A stretch of DNA of 64,000 nucleotides from Patescibacteria group bacterium (GCA_018061025.1 JAGOUY010000011.1:1-64000); one strand, 5' to 3'. Positions 9,072 through 17,971 are shown, counted from the stretch's first letter. Notes: generated by a model not told the origin, from the sequence alone. Made by a program: numbers and translations.

Positions 9072-9101
9072 TTGACAGTGGATAGCAAATGCGGGAAGAT
9101 T
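9072..9101 (+). promoter_or_regulatory. possible promoter of the structured RNA
   Basis: A perfect TTGACA lies at 9072-9077. At the right distance the -10 region is weak (GAAGAT or AAGATT near 9095-9101). A start near 9104-9108 would put the transcript 5' end on the first strand of the long stem described next. Confidence 0.35.
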
Positions 9102-9103
9102 CG

Positions 9104-9255
9104 GGTGTCCAGATTCAAATCGCAAGCCTTAAATGGCAGGCATTTGCTTGTTTTTAGTCGTTGGTGCGCCGTAACGGGCACCCCCTGAAAACAAGCAGCA
9201 ACGACTTCGGTCTTGCGGTTTGGGTCTGGACACCTGAAAGGGGGTGTCCTTTTTT
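9104..9255 (+). ncRNA. structured RNA / attenuator-like leader of unknown class
   Basis: The two ends pair over 23 bp (9104-9126 with 9212-9234), and three of those pairs are G-U, which points to RNA rather than DNA palindromes. Inside are a small hairpin (9131-9135/9141-9145), a 12-bp arm (9146-9157/9185-9196) and an apical hairpin (9163-9167/9178-9182). A second pairing, AGTCGTTG (9156-9163) with CAACGACT (9199-9206), crosses the 12-bp arm and would form a pseudoknot or an alternative fold. The last seven bases of the outer stem (9228-9234) also form the terminator stem, so outer stem and terminator exclude each other. It precedes three zinc-ribbon membrane genes. I cannot match it to a known RNA family. 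Confidence 0.6.
9228..9255 (+). terminator. intrinsic terminator overlapping the structured RNA
   Basis: GGACACC (9228-9234) pairs with GGTGTCC (9243-9249) over an 8-base loop and is followed by six T (9250-9255). The identical GGTGTCC at 9104-9110 competes for the same strand, as in attenuators. Confidence 0.75.
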
Positions 9256-9300
9256 GTTTTAATGAGAGCCTGTGATGGAGATAGGTTTTTTGAAAGAGCT

Positions 9301-9981
9301 ATGTATTGTAAATACTGCGGCAAATCTCTAGTCACAAAAGGCAATTTCTGTGGTTTTTGCGGTAAAAAAATTGTACTCGTAGCAGAGACGGTCACGTTAG
9401 GTTCAGAGGAGCTTAAGCAGAAGCTTATCAAGGAGAAAAAACATTCTATTTGGATGTTTTCCTTGTTAGGAGTTAGTACTCTCGTAATCGCTTGGCCTAT
9501 TGCGATCACGTGCGTTCCCGTCATTCTCTTTCGCTTTTGGGAGCTTACTCAGATTCAGAATGAACCTGTATCGGCCACGGTAAGGCGTTGGGAACTCATA
9601 CGCGATGGAGTGCCTTCCTATGAGGTTGATAGCGTCCTAGGAGAAGAGCTCAAAAAGAAAGCTGAGGGAGATGCGCGAAAAAAGCAGAAAAGAGAACAAG
9701 AAGAAGAAAGCAGACGCGAATACAAAAAAAGACAAGAGGAAGGGAGAAAATCAGAAGAGTATCGACGAAAGCAAGCCTATCAAAAATCTTATAACCCAGT
9801 GGACGATGATGTTATCAAGTATCTCCTGGTACTCGGTCTACCGCAAAAAGCAACAAAAAAGGAAATAGTCGCCGCCTACAGAAGACTGGCTCATGTCCAT
9901 CATCCAGATAAGGGCGGAGACGCAAAACAGTTCGGTGAAATAAAAAATGCTTACGATAACTTGATGAGGCGAAGCGACTAG
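9301..9981 (+). CDS. zinc-ribbon, membrane-spanning J-domain protein
   Basis: The 226-residue protein begins with a zinc ribbon (YCKYCGKSL ... FCGFCGKK, residues 2-23). A hydrophobic membrane segment follows at about 50-80 (WMFSLLGVSTLVIAWPIAI...), then a long charged E/K/R stretch at about 110-160. It ends in a C-terminal J domain with the HPD tripeptide (AYRRLAHVHHPDKGG). J domains stimulate the ATPase of DnaK-type Hsp70, so it may recruit DnaK to the membrane. The ATG at 9301 is chosen because GAAAGAG lies just upstream and the residue after it starts the ribbon, as in the two following genes. An upstream GTG lies inside the terminator. Confidence 0.8.
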   Translation: MYCKYCGKSLVTKGNFCGFCGKKIVLVAETVTLGSEELKQKLIKEKKHSIWMFSLLGVSTLVIAWPIAITCVPVILFRFWELTQIQNEPVSATVRRWELIRDGVPSYEVDSVLGEELKKKAEGDARKKQKREQEEESRREYKKRQEEGRKSEEYRRKQAYQKSYNPVDDDVIKYLLVLGLPQKATKKEIVAAYRRLAHVHHPDKGGDAKQFGEIKNAYDNLMRRSD

Positions 9982-10013
9982 TCACTGCTCAATATTCATT
10001 TAACATAATCCCT

Positions 10014-10460
10014 ATGTTCTGCTCAAAATGTGGCGCTGAAGCTGAAGAAAAAAATAGATTTTGCGGAAAGTGCGGTAACGTCAACGCACAGGAAGCAGAA
10101 CATGACCCGGAGAAAGCTCCTGTGAAGAAACCTCAGTCAATGAAGTTCTTTTGGTTTCTCGTATATGTAAGCATGCCAGTAACGGCATTTGCTAGCATCG
10201 TCGTGGTGCTGCTGTTCGGGGAAATCCTATCTTTAGTGGATGCGGTTTCGTGCATACTTTTATCCTTCGGTCTCCGAAAATATAGAGCGTGGGGATTAAA
10301 AATGTTGTTCGCCTACCTACCCCTGAGCTGGGTACTGTCTCTAATCTCGTTTCTGAGTGGGAGCGAAAACGAAACCACCGCCCTGAGAAGTATTTTTTAT
10401 CTCATTTATTACCCATGTATTTTTATCTACTTTTATAAAAGGAAGCACTTATTCAAATGA
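10014..10460 (+). CDS. zinc-ribbon membrane protein
   Basis: A 148-residue protein with an N-terminal zinc ribbon directly after the initiator Met (MFCSKCGAEAEEKNRFCGKCGN) and then three or four predicted membrane segments (FFWFLVYVSMPVTAFASIVVVLLF; VDAVSCILLSFGL; KMLFAYLPLSWVLSLISFL; IFYLIYYPCIFIYFY). The ribbon should face the cytoplasm. The function is unknown. It is the second of three consecutive genes with the same ribbon at the very N-terminus but unrelated membrane and C-terminal parts. Confidence 0.75.
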   Translation: MFCSKCGAEAEEKNRFCGKCGNVNAQEAEHDPEKAPVKKPQSMKFFWFLVYVSMPVTAFASIVVVLLFGEILSLVDAVSCILLSFGLRKYRAWGLKMLFAYLPLSWVLSLISFLSGSENETTALRSIFYLIYYPCIFIYFYKRKHLFK

Positions 10461-10499
10461 CCAAACAAGCGGCATGCTTAACTTGATAAAAAACGAACT

Positions 10500-11393
10500 A
10501 TGCTTTGTACAAACTGCAGTAATTCTTTGTTGAGTGGGGACGCTTTTTGTCGAAACTGTGGCACGTCAATTTTGCGTAGTGAAGGGCGATCGAAAGAAAA
10601 GGTAATATCTGGTGCTACTGAGAAGGTGCAAGGTCGACGATCCTCCACGACGAATAGCACTCTCGGACCATCTCCAAAAAATAGCAACTTCCTAATTAGC
10701 GTGTCTGCAGGACTGGGACTCGCGGTGCTGTTGATTGTTGGAATCGGTTGGTATTTTTCCCGTCCGAGCACTGAGTCGAAAAAGGATGCACAGAATCCCG
10801 TCGCATCATCTGTTGCTGATAATTCATTCGAGACGATACAGCTCACCGATACAACTTCGACCGGAACGTTTTCCAAAAAAGTGACAGAAACATACAATCC
10901 TCTTCCGATCGAAGCCATCGCTCCGCCGCCCATACGCTGTAAGGTGGGCGAGTGCAAATTTAGAGAAACGTGTGTACAGAAACCCACCAACAGCCACTGT
11001 GAGCAAAATGACTCGACGAAGGGATGGAAGTGCGACGATGGCTACGTGTTGCACAACACGCTGTGCAAGGGAATGGATGGGATGGGAGCGACATGTAAAA
11101 TAGAGCGTGGAGACGGGAGCTATTTTACGGGAAAAATTACCTCCAACAACCTCATCGTGTGTAGTTGTAAAAAAGGATACCACTTCGCAAACAGCCAGGA
11201 TTATCAGGCGAGTGCTTGGTGTGTACAGGACTACGATTTCGGAGGATTGAGTCCAGACGCTACTTGCGGTGCACTGACGCTGCTGCGTCGAGCCGAAGAC
11301 CCGCCGCTACACGTATCTTTTTCTTGGTGTCCGCCTGATTACGGGTTTTACAGGCAACCAATCAAGTGGACTGTACCAAATACTGCTAACTAA
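10500..11393 (+). CDS. zinc-ribbon protein with Cys-rich extracytoplasmic domain
   Basis: The 297-residue protein has a third copy of the N-terminal zinc ribbon (MLCTNCSNSLLSGDAFCRNCG), one membrane helix at about 60-85 (NFLISVSAGLGLAVLLIVGIGWYF) and a long C-terminal part. The C-terminal part has more than a dozen cysteines (CKVGECKFRETCV, CDDGYVLHNTLCKG, VCSCKKGYHF), so it is likely exported and disulfide-bonded. EGF-like spacing is suggestive but not clear. It could be a sensor that links an outside domain to a cytoplasmic ribbon. Confidence 0.7.
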   Translation: MLCTNCSNSLLSGDAFCRNCGTSILRSEGRSKEKVISGATEKVQGRRSSTTNSTLGPSPKNSNFLISVSAGLGLAVLLIVGIGWYFSRPSTESKKDAQNPVASSVADNSFETIQLTDTTSTGTFSKKVTETYNPLPIEAIAPPPIRCKVGECKFRETCVQKPTNSHCEQNDSTKGWKCDDGYVLHNTLCKGMDGMGATCKIERGDGSYFTGKITSNNLIVCSCKKGYHFANSQDYQASAWCVQDYDFGGLSPDATCGALTLLRRAEDPPLHVSFSWCPPDYGFYRQPIKWTVPNTAN

Positions 11394-11398
11394 AAATT

Positions 11399-11827
11399 AT
11401 GAATAAATCCCTCTTCTTATTTATAGCAGCCTTAGCCCTTACAGGCGCAGGCTGCACAAACAAAGCCGAGGAACAAACAGCCTTAGCTCGCGAAACGCTT
11501 AGGCGGCTTTCCTCCGTAGAGAATTGCCGTGATCTTGAAGCTATCATGAGTCCGAAGCTCTACGAGGCGCTTGGTCCGTGTGACGAGCGCATCCGTTTTG
11601 ACCAAGCTACTAGGAGCATCTTTAAGGCGGAGGCGGAGTCTTGCGCTCGAGAAGAGCGCTTTACCAAGGATGATAAGGAATTTGCGGTAGAGGATGACGG
11701 AGGGTATTCGATCGTTTTTAGATGCGCAGCACCAAAGGAAGAGGGCGGGGGCACAAATTATGTCCTACTTAGACAAATCGGTGCTAGCTACCAAATCGTT
11801 AACATGACTAGCCATCCAGCCAAATGA
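11399..11827 (+). CDS. predicted lipoprotein
   Basis: The 142-residue protein has a type II signal peptide, MNKSLFLFIAALALTGAGC, with the lipobox LTGAGC and the lipidated Cys at 19. The mature part is small and acidic with three further cysteines and no family I recognise (TLRRLSSVENCRDLEAIMSP; YVLLRQIGASYQIVNMTS). It starts six bases after the preceding gene and its stop region abuts the next, so the cargo genes from 9301 to 12402 seem to be one transcription unit. Confidence 0.7.
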   Translation: MNKSLFLFIAALALTGAGCTNKAEEQTALARETLRRLSSVENCRDLEAIMSPKLYEALGPCDERIRFDQATRSIFKAEAESCAREERFTKDDKEFAVEDDGGYSIVFRCAAPKEEGGGTNYVLLRQIGASYQIVNMTSHPAK

Positions 11828-11847
11828 TGCTATCCTGCTCTCAACCT

Positions 11848-12402
11848 ATGAAAAAACTCTTCTCTGCCCTCGTAGCCTCCTTTGCTCTCTTCTCCTTCCT
11901 GGCAATGCCAGCGGCTGCACACCGTTCAGGGTGTCATTCCTGGCACTCCTGCCCGTCAGACACTAATAGCTACGTTTGCGGTGACACGGGGCATTGTTCC
12001 GGGTGTAGCGACAACCAATACTGTCAAAATGGGAGCTATAGCCCAGTAGCGACACGAGCAAAGCCTACTACCGCGCCTGTCGTTGCTCCTGTTCAAGTAC
12101 CAGTGGTAGCGCCAACGCCTGTCCCGTTACCTAAGTCGGTTCCTGCTGTAGTCCCTGTATCGTCTACCCCTACTCCATTACCCGTTGCACCGAAGCCGGT
12201 GGTTAAAGTGCCTACGTATTTTGTAGGTACACCAAAAACATACGCCCAACTTTTTAACTGCCGTATCGTCGGCAACGGGGCAAGCAAAATTTATCACCTA
12301 CAAGGAAGTCGTTTTATTAAGAGCATGAACTTAAAGAGCAAGACGTGCTTTGAGACGGAGGCGGCGGCTAAGGCGAAGGGGTATAGGAAGTCGAAGACGT
12401 AA
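11848..12402 (+). CDS. secreted protein with Cys/His-rich and Ada-like domains
   Basis: The 184-residue protein has a signal peptide (MKKLFSALVASFALFSFLAMPAAA, cleavage near AAA-H). The mature N-terminus HRSGCHSWHSCPSD...YVCGDTGHCSGC is a Cys/His-rich module found in many exported bacterial and phage proteins. A 60-residue Pro/Val linker follows. The C-terminal module (KIYHLQGSRFIKSMNLKS...AAKAKGYRKSK) resembles the Ada-type metal-binding fold, although some usual cysteines are replaced. The ATG at 11848 is preferred because the signal peptide begins there; an ATG at 11824 overlaps the preceding stop. Confidence 0.7.
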   Translation: MKKLFSALVASFALFSFLAMPAAAHRSGCHSWHSCPSDTNSYVCGDTGHCSGCSDNQYCQNGSYSPVATRAKPTTAPVVAPVQVPVVAPTPVPLPKSVPAVVPVSSTPTPLPVAPKPVVKVPTYFVGTPKTYAQLFNCRIVGNGASKIYHLQGSRFIKSMNLKSKTCFETEAAAKAKGYRKSKT

Positions 12403-12438
12403 GAGGGTGTTCCGCTTAGCTGCTTGAAATTACTACAT

Positions 12439-13179
12439 ATGAACCTAGGCTTAGCCAAGATAAGGGAATCGATTGCTTTATTGACCGACTATATTCGTAA
12501 CTTAGTTATCGTTATTGCGAAAAAGATAAAAGATGATCCCCTTAAATCAGCTGAGATCCTTATTTCCCTTCTTACGTTGATTGCGGCGGTCTATATCGGA
12601 ACAAGGCAGAACGAAATCAACCAAAGCTTGCTGAATTTAAATGAACGCCAGGTACGTTCGGACGAAATGCTTGCAAGTCTTCAAGTAAACACGACGCTGC
12701 GACCTCTGCTTCAAGCAAGCTACAACGAAGCCGAGAGAAAGATAACGCTCATCAATCACGGTAAGCTTCCTGTATGGATTGATGCGGTGGGACTGGAAGA
12801 GAGTACCTCAACAATGAATTTTTCAGGTATTACGAATCGTATACTTACAGGCAACCAGGCTAAACGGATAATCGCATCCGAGCAATCGATCAGCATCGAT
12901 TTAAACGAAATGCTAATTTTCGGAAACGATTTTTTTCAAGAACAATTTAAAAAAGAAGGCTACGCACCGTTTATCTATCAAATTTTCTTCAACGTAGACA
13001 GTCGTGCATCAGGCATGATGTACATCGGCAGGTTGTTTTTTACCGCCACGAAAGATGAGCAGAATATCGCAGGTATGCGAATGAAGATAAACATGATTCC
13101 AGTGGAGATGGCCGTTTGGCCACTCCAAAACATACAGAGTTTAAAAGAGCTCTACCAGCAATTTTCGCAATCGCGCTAG
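12439..13179 (+). CDS. single-span membrane protein, function unknown
   Basis: A 246-residue protein with one strong membrane helix at about 38-56 (SAEILISLLTLIAAVYIGT), a helical/coiled stretch after it (NEINQSLLNLNERQVRSDEMLASL), and a beta-rich C-terminal domain (LRPLLQASYNEAERKITLINHGKLPVWIDAVGL...). No family is recognised. The ATG at 12439 is used; a TTG at 12424 is the alternative. It is the last rightward gene before the restriction-modification operon, and the 180 bases after it hold no gene I can see. Confidence 0.6.
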   Translation: MNLGLAKIRESIALLTDYIRNLVIVIAKKIKDDPLKSAEILISLLTLIAAVYIGTRQNEINQSLLNLNERQVRSDEMLASLQVNTTLRPLLQASYNEAERKITLINHGKLPVWIDAVGLEESTSTMNFSGITNRILTGNQAKRIIASEQSISIDLNEMLIFGNDFFQEQFKKEGYAPFIYQIFFNVDSRASGMMYIGRLFFTATKDEQNIAGMRMKINMIPVEMAVWPLQNIQSLKELYQQFSQSR

Positions 13180-13358
13180 CATCTTTGATAATAAGCTATG
13201 GCCTAAACCTACCATTTGGTAGAGCATTTTTCTTGTATCGCGTGAACAAAGAGGCGTAAGCTCTGGCAATGAGCTATCTTGAGTCTTAGATGCTTAACCC
13301 TTAAACAGTGTTTCACTATGGTGTTACCGATAATTGTACCGATGCCACGATCACAAAA

Positions 13359-16244
13359 TTAAAACAGTCCTCCCGCTGTCTGTTTCGGACGTAGCTTAGC
13401 AAATTCAAGGATCTCTTCCATCGAGGCTCCTCGCTTCTTCCAGTCGCCAAAGAATGCCTCCCCAAGTAGGACATAGTTCCACTCAGCACCACTGCGCTTC
13501 TCTGGCGGGAGCTTGTTGACCTTATCAATCCAGAATAATGCTGAGGAATGTTTGCGCTGTACGTTCGGATGGTTGATCTGGTCTTCGGCTTTTGTCTCAA
13601 CCATGTAAATTTTGCCGTTGGTGCAGCGTACAAGAAAATCAGGGTAGTAATATGCCGCAAGGCCGTCATCCTTGATGTAGCGCAATCGTACGAAGTTGTG
13701 GGCGTATGGGAATAGCTTCACGAAGGCTTCAACACTGGAGCTTTGATCGGCGAATTCAATGAAGTCCTTCTCCAGCCCTCCTTTGCTGGAAGGATAGGCA
13801 GTTTTCGCGTAAATCGTCTTTGCGGTATCGATGGCGTAATCCTCGCGCATGCGGAGTTGGTTGACCTCTGACGTTGCGCGGTAAAGGACTTCGGACGTGT
13901 CCAATACTTCCGTTTCCTGCATCTTCAGAATGGCGGAGGCAACTTCTTTGATGATGTGCGTCGAAACGTGTTCAGTTATGAGTACCTTCCAGTTGTCGTC
14001 TTCAAACGGGTTAAATGTCTCCTTGAATAGTCGATTGCGGATGTAGCCATCAATCACCTCGGCAAACACGGCTAAATTCACTTGTAAGGCTGGATACTTT
14101 GTTTTTGAGAGTGAATGCGCCTTCTTGGTGATTGGCTCGCGCAAGAGGATGGAAACGCGGTTGACGAGGCGTGAAACATAATCGTTGTAGTTGGTCGCGG
14201 ACATCACGCCACCATGGATGTTGTAGTCGCCAAAGCGCGTTCCCTGCGTGGCTTCTTCGGATACGAACGCTTCGCCCGTGCCGACCATTTTTTTGAGCTG
14301 TGGCAATGACGGCCAATCAAGTACCGCCATGTCGTTTACAGATAGCTTTGGAGTTTTTAATATCTCTTCCGGTTCGCGAATAACGATGGGAAACTGAAAG
14401 TCGAATTTCTCGTATCCTTGGCGCAGCCCAACGGTGATGATGTCGCCCGTGACGACCTCGCCGGATTCAATGTCCTGATCGTCCGTACCGATCAAACCCT
14501 CCTTCATGAGTTCGTCATAGAATCCTAAGAACGCTGGATGTTCTACGATGCTCAACAGGTCGAAGTAGTTCTTTGGGGACGTTTTTTGAACCAAGAGGCG
14601 ATGGCGGTTCTCTTCCTTCTCATCCTGAAACTCTGGTTCGCGCCACATAAGGCGAAGTCCACGACCAATCGTCTGTTCAAGCAGGATTCCGCTCTGGCTG
14701 CTTCGAAGCGGCACGATGACACAGATATTGTTTACGTCGAAGCCTTCGCGGAGCATGAGTACAGAAATAACAACGCGCGGTGTTTCATGGTGATCCAGAT
14801 GGAAAAGGCGGTGCTTGATCTCCAGCCACTCCTCGGCACCAACTTCGCCCTTTTTGTTGGAGTGAATTTCAAGCACGTCTTCTTCTCCTAACCCTTCGCC
14901 AAGAAGGAACTCAGCGACGAACGGCACCACATTCGTATCCTCGCACACGATGAGCATCTTCGGATATTTCTTTTTCTCCAATGAAACGCGCATGAAGCTC
15001 TCCTCCAAAATGGAAAGCTTTTTGAGTCCAGCGCGAAGCATGACGCGCTGACCTTCCGAAATGCCGATCACCTTGCCCTCCTCGTCGCGTTCAGCTTTGA
15101 AGTCAAGTTCCATTGCCGCTATTTCCTTGCGACGATCGAGTACAAGCGTCTTCACGAACCCCTTTTGAATGGCTGTCTTCAATTCAAAGTTGACGATGAT
15201 GTGCGGGAAATACACCTTGTCCTTTCCAACTTGGTTGTACGGCGTGGCGGAGAAGTCCACCTGAACGAACCGATCAAGCTTTGTTTCAGCGATGTACACC
15301 AAGCTCTTCTGCCACTCGACTTCCAAAACCTGTCCGTTCTTCTTCACCTCATGGATATGGTGCGCTTCATCGTTGAACACCATCAGATCAGGAACGCTCC
15401 GCAAATATTGCAATACCTCGCCGCCGCTTGGCGCGTCCAGTACATCTAGATCATTGCCTGTTGATTTTCCTGGGCGTGGGATGCCTTGAAGGATCACGTC
15501 TGGCCGAATGTCTGCCGCGCTTTCCGTGGTGTCCGCGTCCATTTCTTCCTCGGCTCCGGCAAGCAAATGCCAGTTGGTGATGGCAACCATGCCGCTTCCC
15601 GTGGACTTCTTTCCGATTTCCGACTTAGCCACAACGGAAGACTGAAGAAAACCAAACACTTCCGGTTGGTACTGCTCTGGCAAGAATAGCTCGCGCATTG
15701 CATACATGTCCGAGGACTCGAAGTTACGTCCTTCCCCCGTATCGCGCTCCTTGCCAACGAACGCATCCAGTAATCGCTCGTAAACGATCAAGCCAGGAGC
15801 GACAATCAGAAAGTTCTTGGTGAAGTTCCCTTCCTCGCTATGCTTAGCATTGAGGTATTGCCAAATCAACAAAGCCGACAATACCCACGTCTTCCCAGTA
15901 CCAGTCGCCATCTTGATGCAGTACTTCGGATGGGCATATTTATCCTTTTTTAATGCACTCAAATCCGCTCCTTTGTCCAAAAGCAAGTCAGGCGAAACGT
16001 TCTGGTACGCTTCAAAAATATTCGGAGCCTTCACGACCTCGTGCAAGTAAATAGTGTTCAAGATCGCCTGTCGTTGACCTTCGTGATAGTTGATCTCACG
16101 AATGGTTGCATGGCCTTCTAAAAACCAATACGTCAGCAACTCTCGCGTTGTCGGCGTGACTGCTTCTAAAAATTGTCCGTTTGCCCACGCCTCATTGGCT
16201 CGTGCGCTCACGTCACTGGCAAATTGAAGCGAGGTTTTAGACAT
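13359..16244 (-). CDS. res: Type III restriction enzyme, Res subunit
   Basis: This 961-residue SF2 translocase has Walker A MATGTGKTW at about 112-120, the DEAD-box motif NDEAHHIHE at 291-299, SATPYNQVG, motif V/VI (VISVLMLREGFDVNNI; LEQTIGRGLRL) and a C-terminal PD-(D/E)xK nuclease (YPDFLVRC ... YMVETKAEDQ). Type III Res works in complex with Mod, translocates with ATP and cuts when two unmethylated sites meet. The length matches the family. An ATP-binding AlbA_2 gene lies between it and mod, which is not the simplest arrangement. Its start is preceded by one copy of a 20-base direct repeat. Confidence 0.92.
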   Translation of the reverse strand: MSKTSLQFASDVSARANEAWANGQFLEAVTPTTRELLTYWFLEGHATIREINYHEGQRQAILNTIYLHEVVKAPNIFEAYQNVSPDLLLDKGADLSALKKDKYAHPKYCIKMATGTGKTWVLSALLIWQYLNAKHSEEGNFTKNFLIVAPGLIVYERLLDAFVGKERDTGEGRNFESSDMYAMRELFLPEQYQPEVFGFLQSSVVAKSEIGKKSTGSGMVAITNWHLLAGAEEEMDADTTESAADIRPDVILQGIPRPGKSTGNDLDVLDAPSGGEVLQYLRSVPDLMVFNDEAHHIHEVKKNGQVLEVEWQKSLVYIAETKLDRFVQVDFSATPYNQVGKDKVYFPHIIVNFELKTAIQKGFVKTLVLDRRKEIAAMELDFKAERDEEGKVIGISEGQRVMLRAGLKKLSILEESFMRVSLEKKKYPKMLIVCEDTNVVPFVAEFLLGEGLGEEDVLEIHSNKKGEVGAEEWLEIKHRLFHLDHHETPRVVISVLMLREGFDVNNICVIVPLRSSQSGILLEQTIGRGLRLMWREPEFQDEKEENRHRLLVQKTSPKNYFDLLSIVEHPAFLGFYDELMKEGLIGTDDQDIESGEVVTGDIITVGLRQGYEKFDFQFPIVIREPEEILKTPKLSVNDMAVLDWPSLPQLKKMVGTGEAFVSEEATQGTRFGDYNIHGGVMSATNYNDYVSRLVNRVSILLREPITKKAHSLSKTKYPALQVNLAVFAEVIDGYIRNRLFKETFNPFEDDNWKVLITEHVSTHIIKEVASAILKMQETEVLDTSEVLYRATSEVNQLRMREDYAIDTAKTIYAKTAYPSSKGGLEKDFIEFADQSSSVEAFVKLFPYAHNFVRLRYIKDDGLAAYYYPDFLVRCTNGKIYMVETKAEDQINHPNVQRKHSSALFWIDKVNKLPPEKRSGAEWNYVLLGEAFFGDWKKRGASMEEILEFAKLRPKQTAGGLF

Positions 16245-16340
16245 AAATAATCATTGCATTTTATAGGGTTCTAGTTCATTGACTCACTAAATTTCTCGTA
16301 GAAATGGCGAATTTTCACGAAAATAATCATTGCATTTTAT
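16245..16340. repeat. 20-base direct repeat flanking a short spacer
   Basis: AAATAATCATTGCATTTTAT occurs at 16245-16264 and again at 16321-16340, 56 bases apart. The second copy overlaps the stop of the AlbA_2 gene, and the first begins at the start codon side of res. It may be a regulatory pair or a duplication scar from insertion of the middle gene. Confidence 0.7.
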
Positions 16341-17968
16341 GACATTAGTTGCCATGGCGCATTGGGACCTAGCCGTCTTGAAACGATCTTCCCAGCTCGT
16401 TTTAGCTCTGCAAGAAGATTGGCAATGTCCAATGGTTCCAGTTCAGGAAAAATTTGCATGAACTCACGTGTCGTGCCCTCCCCGTGTTTTTTTAGATGCT
16501 CAAGGATGAGCTCTTTATTTTTATTGCGTGACAACCCAATTCGCTTGGTGCGTTCTCCCAGCTTCCCTGTCTCTGAATAGAATCTTCTTGAGAGAATATA
16601 TTGTGCGCCCCGAGTCTTCCCATGGATTTCAATCAAACCTTTGTGGAGTAGATGTTTGACAGTCTTGAGCGTAACGCCTGCGTGCACACCGCTGCGGATT
16701 TTCTCAAGCAGGATCATATCTTGTAGCGAAAGCGTGATCTGCTGCTCGTTAGCAATCTTCTCAAGGTACAGGACAAAGTCCTGATCTTGCAGTGCAGCTG
16801 GAATGACGAGTGTGACGTGGTACGCGTCGCTCTTAGCATAATCTGGTGTACCCTTACCCTCCTCTATGGTGAGCCGGAAAATTTTGTCTGCACCCTGTCC
16901 TGAGCGCTCCACACCAAGAAACACTTTTTGGAATACTTCCGCAAGAAGTCTGTTGCGCGGAGTACTTTGTACAGTAAGGATATTTTCCAAACTTACACCA
17001 TGTGGGAATCCTCCGGGGCTTGTAACTTCAATGTACTCCGGAGATTGTAGAATCGTTACTGATGCTGGAGCTGTGTAATCACGGTGACACACCGCGTTAA
17101 ACAAGGCCTCACGGAAGGCCTCCTCGTTGAATGCAGGAATTTCACGACGTAAAAAACCTTGGATAATTGGATACACCTGCTGGCGTGAAGAAACCTTTTC
17201 CCAAATTTCAAAGGCTGAAAGGACGAATGCCTTGCGATAATCCACGCGGTCGTTATACGGAATGTCGGTGGCACGGTTGCGATATTCAAACGAAATTTCC
17301 GCGTTTGCAAGGTGCTGTTTGAGAGTGGCTTCGGAACCAAGCAAAATCAATGCAGCGTATGTGGGTACATTATTCTTTACCAGCCCAACGTCAACGAGAA
17401 ACTGCGCATCGGATTGTGTTGTAATGGTCTTGTTATTAGAGTGCTTCTTTTGATAAAGCTCCTTAAGTTTTGCCAATGCCAAGGGGTCAAGATCGGCGAT
17501 GGTTGTTCCAGCGCATGGACGAGCGGAAAAATCATCGACCCCTTCCAATAATATGCGCCGTTGCTCCGCATCGCTCATCGCTTCGAGTGACTCGTTGACA
17601 CGCATCAGTGGCACTCCAGCAAATTTGAACAATTGCCCGATGCCACGGGGTGGGATCTCAACAACAAGGATACGATTGTTGGTTTCGTCATAAATCTCAT
17701 GACTGATGATCTTCTGACCGGTGCGATCAAAGACGCTTTTAGCGTTTGGGATGGGTGCCGATGTGCCAACAATATTTTTCTGGTTATCAACGCCTACAAT
17801 GAGGTGGCCGCCACCTTCGTTTCCGATTGCAACGCAATACCCAATCAAGCACTTGCGATTTTTCCATTCGTTGGCACCATCAAACGGAATGGCGCCCTTC
17901 CATTCCTTTAGTTCGGCGCGTTCGTCCTCGTGACGCGCAATAAGTTGTTTCAGCTTTTCCAAGTCCAT
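16337..17968 (-). CDS. AlbA_2 (Schlafen-type) ATP-binding protein in an R-M operon
   Basis: The 543-residue protein begins with an AlbA_2/Schlafen-like domain (EDERAELKEWKGAIPFDG...; GGGHLIVGVDNQKNIVG) that often binds nucleic acid. A GHKL-type ATPase follows, with FREALFNAVCHRDYTAPASV at about 275-300 as its ATP-binding motif and GLGxG-like GVERSGQGADKIF. The C-terminal part has two winged-helix-like segments (HAGVTLKTVKHLLHKGLIEI; LIARELKRAGKIVS-type). Such proteins are found next to Type I and III restriction systems; the role is not settled and could be regulation or added defence. It sits three bases from mod and is translated from the same message. Confidence 0.8.
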   Translation of the reverse strand: MDLEKLKQLIARHEDERAELKEWKGAIPFDGANEWKNRKCLIGYCVAIGNEGGGHLIVGVDNQKNIVGTSAPIPNAKSVFDRTGQKIISHEIYDETNNRILVVEIPPRGIGQLFKFAGVPLMRVNESLEAMSDAEQRRILLEGVDDFSARPCAGTTIADLDPLALAKLKELYQKKHSNNKTITTQSDAQFLVDVGLVKNNVPTYAALILLGSEATLKQHLANAEISFEYRNRATDIPYNDRVDYRKAFVLSAFEIWEKVSSRQQVYPIIQGFLRREIPAFNEEAFREALFNAVCHRDYTAPASVTILQSPEYIEVTSPGGFPHGVSLENILTVQSTPRNRLLAEVFQKVFLGVERSGQGADKIFRLTIEEGKGTPDYAKSDAYHVTLVIPAALQDQDFVLYLEKIANEQQITLSLQDMILLEKIRSGVHAGVTLKTVKHLLHKGLIEIHGKTRGAQYILSRRFYSETGKLGERTKRIGLSRNKNKELILEHLKKHGEGTTREFMQIFPELEPLDIANLLAELKRAGKIVSRRLGPNAPWQLMS

Positions 17969-17971
17969 AGG

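Noticed and set aside
9244..9300. GTG start for the J-domain protein
   Set aside because: The GTG lies inside the terminator stem; the ATG at 9301 has its own ribosome-binding site and starts the ribbon.
9129..9524. Minus-strand frame of 131 codons across the structured RNA
   Set aside because: It crosses the RNA stem and the zinc-ribbon start and has no protein features.
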